This document shows positions 44,171 through 53,900 of a stretch of 64,000 bases of DNA, piece by piece. The stretch's first letter is position 1; every line of letters starts with the position of its first letter. The stretch is from Rhizobium sp. GN54 (GTDB taxonomy: Bacteria > Pseudomonadota > Alphaproteobacteria > Rhizobiales > Rhizobiaceae): assembly GCF_021026345.1 (NCBI RefSeq), contig NZ_JAJNCZ010000003.1, positions 62,001 to 126,000 on the forward strand, written 5' to 3'. The position numbers and the translations under genes were made by a program. The notes under the pieces were generated by a model. That model did no database searches, had not been told where the DNA came from, and saw nothing but the letters and a program-made list of their open reading frames with translations.

Positions 44171-44965
44171 TCATGCCGCCGCAACCGCCCGCCGGGCCAT
44201 AACGGCGACGAGGTTGGCCCGATACTCCGCGCTTCCATGGATATCCGACAGAAGGTCGGACGGATCGGTTGTCACGCCGGCAAGTGCCTGCGGTGAAAAA
44301 TTGCCGGCAAGTGCGGCCTCCATGGCGGCATGACGGAACACGCCGTCCGCGCCCGCGCCGGTGACGCCGACCCGCACGCCGTCCGCTCCCCTGGTCACGA
44401 ACACCCCCGTCATCGCATAGCGCGAAGCCGGGTTCGGGAACTTGCAGTATCCGGCCCTCTCCGGCGGCCTGAAGGTCACGGCGACGACGATCTCGTCGTC
44501 CGCCAGCGCCGTTTCGAACAGGCCGGTGAAGAAATCGTCCGCGGCGATCTCGCGCCTGTCTGTCACGATCGTCGCTCCCAGCGCCAGCATGGCCGAGGGA
44601 TAGTCGGCGGCTGGGTCGTTGTTAGCGATGGAGCCGCCGATCGTGCCCATGTGGCGCACATGCGGATCGCCGATCAGCGAGGCGAGATGGGCGAGCGCCG
44701 GGCAGGCCGCCTTGATGTCGGAAGACTGCGCGACCTCGGCATGGGTCGTCGCCGCACCGATGCGCACGCTGCCGCCCGAGACCGTGATCCCCTTCATCTC
44801 GGCGACATGCCTGAGATCGACGAGATCGGTGGGGGCCGCCAGTCTCTGTTTCATCGTCGGGATCAGCGTCATCCCGCCCGAAACATACTTGCTTTCCTCC
44901 GAGGCCCCCTTGAGGCGAACGGCGTCTGCGACCGAGGACGCGCGATGGTAATTGGTTTCATACAT
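44171..44965 (-). CDS. coxM: Molybdenum hydroxylase FAD subunit (CoxM type)
   Basis: The FAD-binding medium subunit of a CO-dehydrogenase-like/xanthine-oxidase-family enzyme. The 264 residues show the FAD motif KYVSGGMTLIPTMKQR and the second motif HMGTIGGSIANNDPAADYPSA (cited by position), then the CO dehydrogenase flavoprotein C-terminal domain. ATG 44965 has GGAG upstream and gives the family start MYETNYHRASS. It follows coxL by 13 bases and is the last gene of coxS-coxL-coxM. Confidence 0.9.
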   Translation of the reverse strand: MYETNYHRASSVADAVRLKGASEESKYVSGGMTLIPTMKQRLAAPTDLVDLRHVAEMKGITVSGGSVRIGAATTHAEVAQSSDIKAACPALAHLASLIGDPHVRHMGTIGGSIANNDPAADYPSAMLALGATIVTDRREIAADDFFTGLFETALADDEIVVAVTFRPPERAGYCKFPNPASRYAMTGVFVTRGADGVRVGVTGAGADGVFRHAAMEAALAGNFSPQALAGVTTDPSDLLSDIHGSAEYRANLVAVMARRAVAAA

Positions 44966-44978
44966 CTCCGTTCTCCCC

Positions 44979-47330
<2,352 letters not shown>

Positions 47331-47353
47331 CAGTCATCTCCTCCCGAGAGAAC

Positions 47354-47455
47354 AGCGAGTAGCGAATAGCCAATGGCGAATAGGATCGAGCAGTTTGCAG
47401 GTTGCGCCAGGAAGCGCATCTCCAACCATTCGCTACTCACTATTCGCTATTCGCC
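47354..47455. repeat. Inverted array of AGCGAAT-type heptads between coxS and coxL
   Basis: Left arm 47354-47381 reads four 7-base units (AGCGAGT, AGCGAAT, AGCCAAT, GGCGAAT). Right arm 47428-47455 carries four units in the opposite sense (on the minus strand GGCGAAT, AGCGAAT, AGTGAGT, AGCGAAT). The 46-base spacer has no obvious gene. The arms can pair into a long imperfect hairpin inside the coxS-coxL transcript. Elements built from this heptad are, to my recollection, scattered in rhizobial genomes. Confidence 0.75.
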
Positions 47456-47464
47456 CAGAAATCA

Positions 47465-47953
47465 TCATTCCGCGGCCTGCCGCCCCGCGCTCATGTCCGA
47501 AGCGGCGGCGAGAATGGCCTTGACGATGTTGTGGTAGCCCGTGCAGCGACAGATGTTGCCCTCGAGGTTTTCCCGGACCGTCTTCTCGTCGAGAGTGCCG
47601 CCATAGCGGTTGATCATGTCGACGGCGGCCATCACCATGCCGGGCGTGCAGAAACCGCACTGCAGGCCGTGATTGGCCTTGAAGGCCGCCTGAACCGGAT
47701 GCAGCTCGCCGCCCTGGGCAAGGCCCTCGATCGTGGTGACGGAGGATCCGGCGGCCTGGACCGCCAGGGTGGAACAGCTCTTGATCGACTTTCCGTCCAT
47801 GTGCACGACGCAGGCGCCGCATTGGGACGTGTCGCAGCCGACATGCGTGCCGGTCAGGCCGAGCCTGTCGCGAATGAAATGGACGAGCAGCGTGCGATCC
47901 TCGACATCACCGCTCACCTGACGGCCGTTGACCGTCATCGTAACCTTCGTCAT
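47465..47953 (-). CDS. coxS: Molybdenum hydroxylase iron-sulfur subunit (CoxS type)
   Basis: Small subunit with two [2Fe-2S] clusters that links molybdopterin and FAD. In 162 residues the plant-type cluster is in [16 protein letters not shown] with a further Cys in [11 protein letters not shown], and the second cluster in [13 protein letters not shown] and [20 protein letters not shown] lies 6 bases before the ATG. It is the promoter-proximal gene of the S-L-M operon; the S-L-M order is that of form II enzymes. Confidence 0.94.
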   Translation of the reverse strand: MTKVTMTVNGRQVSGDVEDRTLLVHFIRDRLGLTGTHVGCDTSQCGACVVHMDGKSIKSCSTLAVQAAGSSVTTIEGLAQGGELHPVQAAFKANHGLQCGFCTPGMVMAAVDMINRYGGTLDEKTVRENLEGNICRCTGYHNIVKAILAAASDMSAGRQAAE

Positions 47954-48382
47954 GCGCTTCCTCCCTCGTGACGATGCACGCGCGAGGTACTCGGGATCCG
48001 AAAGCGGCTTTTGCGGCGAATTCGCTTACCCGAAACACCTGCGGATTTCCTCCTGCTGCGCGCCGAACCTCCGAACGGCCCTGACATGCGACGACCCTCG
48101 ACGTCACAGCCAGGCAGCGAACGCATCATTCGACGTTTTCAATTTGCGATCAACCGCTTCTTTTCCCCTTCGGCGAAATCTGTCGCAAAATTGAATCACG
48201 ACGGCAGACCGGCGCGCTTTATTCACGAGCCAAAAAAATACTTTAAACCCATAGACTTCCCCATTTTCCGCCTTATTGTTCGCAAATGTGACATTGCTTG
48301 CGGAACAAGCCGGCGCGGCTGGTTTCAAGTGACGTGCGACAGCGGCGGCCTGCGTGCCCCGCTCAACCCTGGAGAGATTTTG
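47954..48382. other. 429-base intergenic region, coxS to glycine-zipper gene
   Basis: No convincing gene. It serves as the divergent promoter region. The part 48215-48300 is unusually A+T-rich for this chromosome. A GCTTG/CAAGC hairpin (48296-48310) and a GGAAC (48302-48306) 16 bases before TTT (48323-48325) resemble, at a spacing short by one or two bases, an EcfG (general stress) promoter for the downstream gene. A leader RNA or sRNA cannot be excluded. Confidence 0.4.
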
Positions 48383-48634
48383 ATGAAGAAAGCCATTGCG
48401 CTCGTGCTGGCCGGCCTGTCGGTCGCCAGCTGCACGCAGACGGAGAAAGGCGCCGGCATCGGCGCGGCGACCGGTGCGATCATCGGCGGCGCGGTCACCG
48501 GCAACGTCCGCGGCGCGGCCGTCGGTGCAGCCATCGGCGGCGTCGGCGGCGCCCTGATCGGCCACGTCGCCGATCAGCCGGGCCAGTGCTACTACCGCGA
48601 TCGCTACGGCCGCCGCTACATCGACGATTGCTGA
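48383..48634 (+). CDS. Glycine-zipper lipoprotein
   Basis: An 83-residue predicted lipoprotein: MKKAIALVLAGLSVASC has a signal peptide with lipobox VASC (Cys17), followed by an alternating Gly/Ala glycine-zipper segment (about 24-62, pairs of GAxxGAxxGG) that can insert or pack in a membrane, and a polar C-terminus with QCYYRDRYGRRYIDDC, two Cys near the end. The family is like the 17-kDa surface antigen/YMGG type. ATG 48383 has GGAGAG 7 bases upstream; the open frame extends far upstream without support. A strong terminator follows. Confidence 0.85.
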   Translation: MKKAIALVLAGLSVASCTQTEKGAGIGAATGAIIGGAVTGNVRGAAVGAAIGGVGGALIGHVADQPGQCYYRDRYGRRYIDDC

Positions 48635-48666
48635 TCCGAAACGGAACACGGCATCGCACCTTGAAC

Positions 48667-48694
48667 AAGACCCCGGCTTCGTCCGGGGTCTTTT
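48667..48694 (+). terminator. Rho-independent terminator of the glycine-zipper gene
   Basis: AAGACCCCGG (48667-48676) pairs perfectly with CCGGGGTCTT (48683-48692), 6-base loop, running into TTTT. A textbook terminator 33 bases after the stop. Confidence 0.9.
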
Positions 48695-48915
48695 GCATGG
48701 ATGCAACGGTCGCGACGGAAATCCGCAAGACGCTTCAATTTTTTCCGCTCCCGGGCTAGAACGGCCGTTAATCTTAGGGAAATGCTAACGGGCTAGAGTC
48801 AATTCGAGCCTGGGTGGCCTGTCAGACCGTCGTTCGGACTGCACGTGCCGCACAATCCGGGGAGTGACCGCGTCAGGCGGACGACCCCCGGAAAGGGAAG
48901 AGGCAGCAACAGCGG

Positions 48916-50838
48916 ATGCGGCAGCGTATCGACCGGCCGAAATTGGGTATTGCGTTCTTGCGGGCTGGGACAAGTCTTGCGCTTGCCTCGACGCTTGCGA
49001 TTCTGCCGCTCGCCGCCGAGCCCGCCTTCGCCTTCAAGATCTTCGGCATGCGCTTCTTCGAGAGCGACGAGGAAGAGCCCGAAGTCATCGACCCGGTCAA
49101 CTATACGCTGACCTTCGACGCCGGCACCGACGATGACGAGTTGAAGGGCGTGATCGAGGCGGCAGCACTGCTCAAGCAGAACGAAGGCGAGCCCGTCTCC
49201 GGCGACCTCGGCCTCCTGATCAAGGCGCGCGACGATCGCGACCGCATTCTCGCAGCACTCTATGAGAAGGCGCGCTACGGCGGCGTGGTGGATGTCCGCA
49301 TCGCCGGGACGCCGATCGATTCCCTTCCGCCCGACCCCTCCTTCCCGTCCGGCGCCGTGCCCGTCAGCGTCACCGTGCACCCCGGCCCCGCCTTCACCTT
49401 CGACACCGTGACGCTGAAGGGCGACGCCGCCGGCCGTACCCCGGCCGACTATGGCCTCGTTCGCGGCGCACGGGCCGATTCGACGATCATCATCGCCGCC
49501 GGCGAGCGGGTGGTGGCGAACCTGAAGGCCGAGAGCCGTCCCCTGGCAAAGCTGACGGACCGGCAGGCGATCGCCGACCACAAGACGAACACGGTCGACG
49601 TCATCATTGCGGCCGAAGGCGGACCGGTCGCCGATGTCGGCGAGGTCGGCGTCACCGGGACGAAGGACGTGGATGCCGGCTTCGTCAAATACTATTCGCG
49701 GATCAATGCCGGCCAGCCCTACTCGCCCGAGCGTCTCTCCAAGGCGGCCGACCGGCTGCGACAGCTCGGCGTCTTCTCCAGCGTGACGATCAAGCAGGCC
49801 GACAAGCTGGCCCCCGACGGATCGTTGCCGATGACGATCGAGGTCTCCGAAGGCAAGATGCGCTATTTCGGCGCGGGCGCCCAGTTCTCCACGCTCGACG
49901 GTTTCGGCCTCCAGGGCTACTGGGGCCACCGAAACCTTTTCGGCAGGGCCGAATCGCTACGGATCGAGGGCTCGGTCAACGGCATCGGCGAAGGCAACGG
50001 CGTCGACGACATCGGCTATACGCTCGGCCTGCTGTTCGCCAAGCCCGGCGCCTTCGGCCCCGCCTCCACCTTCACGGCCAGCATCAAGGCGGCGATCGAC
50101 GACACCGACGCCTATTATGCCACCACCGGGACGCTCGCCGTCGGGGCGACGTTCGAGCTGAGCGACTACGACACCGTGTCGGGCAGCGCCGAGGTCGCGG
50201 CCATGCAGGTGGACGACCCCTTCGGCGACAACTTCTACCTGACGACCGCCATTCCGCTCGAATATGTCCGCGACACGCGCGACAACAAGCTCAATCCGAC
50301 GACCGGCTACCGGGCAATGATCAATGCCAAGCCGACCTACGAGTTCGAGCGCAGCACCTTCTTCTCGAGCTTCGAGACGTCCGGCTCGGTCTACCAGGCG
50401 CTGGGGGCGGACGATCGCGTGGTCCTCGCCGGCAGGCTTGGCGCAGGCACGATCATCGGCGCGCCGAAGCTGTCCGATATCCCGGCGCCGCGCCGCTTCT
50501 ATCTCGGCGGCGGCGGCACGGTGCGCGGCTACGGTTACCAGGACATCTCCCCGCGCAACGACGACGACGAGTTGCTCGGCGGCCGCTCCTATGTCGTCGC
50601 CTCGGCCGAGGTCCGCGTCAACGTGACGGAGACGATCGGCATCGTCCCCTTCATCGACGTGGGTACGGTCTCGCGCGACGAACTGCCGGATTTCAGCGAC
50701 ATCCGCGCCGGCGCCGGCGTCGGACTGCGCTACGGCACGCCCTTCGGGCCGATCCGCCTGGACGTCGCCGTGCCGCTGAACCCCTACGAGGGCGGCGATT
50801 CGTTCGGCATCTATGCCGGCATCGGCCAGGCCTTCTGA
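48916..50838 (+). CDS. tamA: Outer-membrane assembly protein TamA (Omp85 family)
   Basis: The outer-membrane barrel of the translocation and assembly module, which inserts outer-membrane proteins and with TamB may move lipids. The 640-residue protein has a signal peptide (cleavage near AFAFK), POTRA-type repeats (about 50-290), and a 16-strand barrel domain from about 310; the Omp85 motif RRFYLGGGGTVRGYGYQ (cited within) is near residue 528 and the last residue is Phe (GIGQAF), as expected for barrel recognition. It is 72 bases before tamB on the same strand. Confidence 0.93.
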   Translation: MRQRIDRPKLGIAFLRAGTSLALASTLAILPLAAEPAFAFKIFGMRFFESDEEEPEVIDPVNYTLTFDAGTDDDELKGVIEAAALLKQNEGEPVSGDLGLLIKARDDRDRILAALYEKARYGGVVDVRIAGTPIDSLPPDPSFPSGAVPVSVTVHPGPAFTFDTVTLKGDAAGRTPADYGLVRGARADSTIIIAAGERVVANLKAESRPLAKLTDRQAIADHKTNTVDVIIAAEGGPVADVGEVGVTGTKDVDAGFVKYYSRINAGQPYSPERLSKAADRLRQLGVFSSVTIKQADKLAPDGSLPMTIEVSEGKMRYFGAGAQFSTLDGFGLQGYWGHRNLFGRAESLRIEGSVNGIGEGNGVDDIGYTLGLLFAKPGAFGPASTFTASIKAAIDDTDAYYATTGTLAVGATFELSDYDTVSGSAEVAAMQVDDPFGDNFYLTTAIPLEYVRDTRDNKLNPTTGYRAMINAKPTYEFERSTFFSSFETSGSVYQALGADDRVVLAGRLGAGTIIGAPKLSDIPAPRRFYLGGGGTVRGYGYQDISPRNDDDELLGGRSYVVASAEVRVNVTETIGIVPFIDVGTVSRDELPDFSDIRAGAGVGLRYGTPFGPIRLDVAVPLNPYEGGDSFGIYAGIGQAF

Positions 50839-50910
50839 GCAGCCGGGCCCCGGCGCGCATGGGAGCGCGACGGATTCCCCTGGCCACCGTTTTGCTTTAG
50901 GACGTGAATC

Positions 50911-53900
50911 ATGAGCCGGTTCGTCAATATCCTGCTGCAGGGGCTTCGCTATCTGGGCTACGTCGTCGCCCTGTTCCTCGTCGTGATCCTCGCAGCGATC
51001 GGTTTCGTCGGCTTCACCGATCCGGGCGCCCGGCTCGTGGCCTCCTTCGTCGAGGATGCGACGGCGCAGTCGGACACCCGCGTTTCGATCTCCGATCCGT
51101 CCGGCCTCCTCACCGGCAGCCTGCGCGCCGGCACGATCACGCTCAGCGACCGCGAGGGCGTCTATGCGCAGATCCGCAACCTCGCCGTCGACTGGTCGCC
51201 GCTCGACCTCTTCGCCCTGCAGTTCAACGCCGACCGCGTCGCAGCCGAGGCAGTCACCGTCCAGCGACGCCCGGTTCCGGGCGCCGGCGAGCAACCCGCC
51301 TCCGAGAGCTCCTTCTCGCTGCCGGTCACGGTCTGGGTCGAGAAGCTCGACATTCCGGATATCCTGCTTGCCGAAGCGGTCGCCGGGCAGGAGCAGCGGC
51401 TGCGCCTTGCCGGCAGCGGCGGCTTCGACCGACAGGGCGTGGCGCTGAACCTGGCGGTGACCGAGAAGGACAGGCGCGGCGCCTCCGCGGTGGCCGACCT
51501 CGTGTTCAACCCGACCGCGAACGAACTGCGGCTGAAGGCCGACGTCGCCGAGCCGCCGGGCGGCATGCTCGCCCGCGCGCTCGGCATTCCCGGCGAGCCC
51601 GCCGTCGCCTTGAACCTCACCGGCGACGGGCCGCTGTCGCAATGGGCCGGCCGGCTGACCGGCGCCCTCGACGGCAACGAGGTGCTGGCCCTGGACGCCC
51701 GCCACGATCTGTCGACCCAGGGATTGCACACCGTCGCGCTGAAAGGCGGCGGCATGTTCGAGGACCTGCTGCCGCAGCATCTGCGCCCGCTCTTTTCCGG
51801 CACCACGGCCATCGACGTGACGGCAGCCACCAACGGCTCCAGCCTGCTCCGGATCGAGCGCGGGCAGGTCTCGACCGGCGCGATGACGATGACGGCGTCC
51901 GGCGCCTTGCAGACGACCGGCGAGAACGACCTGTCGATCCTCCTGGAAGCAGCGGACGGTAGGCCGCCGATCCCGATCCGGTGGCCGCTGGCATCGGGCG
52001 AACTCGCGCTCGACCTGCACGGCCTGCAACTCGCAGCCTCCGGCCCGGCCGAGGGAACGCGCGTCAACGTCAATATCAACGCCGCCGCCATCGATATGCC
52101 GCAGGGGCAGCTCGAAAACGTGCTGATGACGGCAAGCAGCGCCGATTTCAATGTCTCGACGCGGACCGGGCACGCCACCGTGACGCTCACCGCCGAGCGC
52201 TCGGAGATGCGCGATCCCAATCTCGACCGTCTCGTCGGCACGCCGATGAAGGTCACCGCGGCGCTGGCGGTGGCCCCCGACCAGTTGACCTTCGAGCCGG
52301 CGACCATCGAAAGCACCAGCATCGGCGGCGAGATCACCGGCAGCTACGGGTTTACCGCAGGCGCCGGCAATGCCGCCTTCAAGCTGTTCGCGCTGCCCTC
52401 GGTTCTGCCCGAGGCGATGGCGGCGAAGCTGGAGGGCACCATCGGGCTTGACGGCCAGGCCGCGATCGGTCCCGGCGGCGCGGTGTCGCTGTCGCAGCTC
52501 CGGCTGCGCTCGAACATCGCTGAAGCCTCGGGCAATATCGACCTGTCGGACGGCGAAGTGCAGGCGAAGCTTGCGGGGCGCCTGATCGATGCCGGCGCCT
52601 TCATCGCCGGCGGCAGCGGCGAGATCGCCTTCGACGCGACCGCCACAGGCCCGCTCGACGCGGCCAATATCCAAGCAAAGGTCACCGCGCCGCAGCTCGC
52701 CCTTTCCGGACGCACGCTCGACAATCTTTCGGTCGACCTGACCGGCCGCGCCTCCGCTGCCGCCCCTGCCGGCGACTTCACGCTTGCCGCCTCGATGAAC
52801 GGCCAGCCGATCGAGCTGCGCTCCAGCGTCACCTCCTCGGGCGGCGCAATCGCGGTGCCGACGATCGAGGCGACCGTGGGCGACAACAGGCTGCAGGGTG
52901 CGCTGACGCTCGGCGAGAATTTCATGCCGGACGGCACGATCCGCTTCGAGTTCCCCGAGCTCGCCACGCTTGCGGCCCTTGCCGGCCAGAGCGCCACCGG
53001 CGACCTCGCCGGCACACTGACCTTCACCAACACCGACGGCAAGGGCTCGCTTGTCGTCGCAGCCCAGGGCAGCGAGATCCGCCGCGACACCGCGGCCATT
53101 CTCGGCCCTGCGCTGGAAGCAACGATCGAGGACCTCTCGGCCATCGCCGTCACCGGCACGCTGCGCGCCAATGTCGCCCGTGTCGGCGAGAACGACCTGG
53201 AGACGCCGGTCGTCAATTTCAGCCATTCCGGCAGCCTCACCGGCTTCGACGTTTCCGGTCGCTACGAGAACGCGCCGCTTGTCGTGGAAGGCAGCGTCGC
53301 CCGGCACGATGCCACCACCGTGGTCGCGCTCAAGGCGCTGGACGCCGTCGTTGCCGGCTTCCCGCTGCGACTGCAGGAGGCGGCCTCGATCTCCATCCTC
53401 GACGGCAACATCGCCTTCGAAAACCTCTCGATCGGCGCCGGCGAGGGCGTGATCACGATTTCCGGCGCCGCCAATCCGGCCGGCCACAGCAGCCTCGCCC
53501 TGACGCTTGCGACGACGAACGGCCCGGCAGAATACCGCATTCCGCTGAAGGATGGCGGCGCGGCCACGGCCCGCATCCAGGCAGCGCAACTGACGCTCTC
53601 CGGCGAACTGAGCGCTGCCGCACTGGCGCTGACGACAACCGTCGCCTCCCTCGAGACGCCGCAGGGATCGGTGACGAATGCCGACATCACCGTCAACAGC
53701 GCGGCCTTCGATCTCATCGGCCGCCGCGGCAACCTCAAGGCGGGAATTTCGGCCGCCGCCATGGATCTTGGAAATGCCGACGTCAACCGCCTGCTGCAGG
53801 CGCCGCTGAACGTCGCGGCGGACCTTGCCGTCACGCCGGAGCGCGTCAGCTTCAGCAATGTCACGCTCGCCGGCACCGGCCTCGACGCGCGCGCCGACGG

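Noticed and set aside
42603-44333. 576-codon plus-strand frame over hemA
   Set aside because: Antisense to hemA, whose catalytic motifs are intact; composition is that of a shadow.
48753-48797. GGGCTAGA direct repeat and CCGTTA/TAACGG inverted repeat before tamA
   Set aside because: Short and imperfect; may be promoter parts, but no consensus fits.
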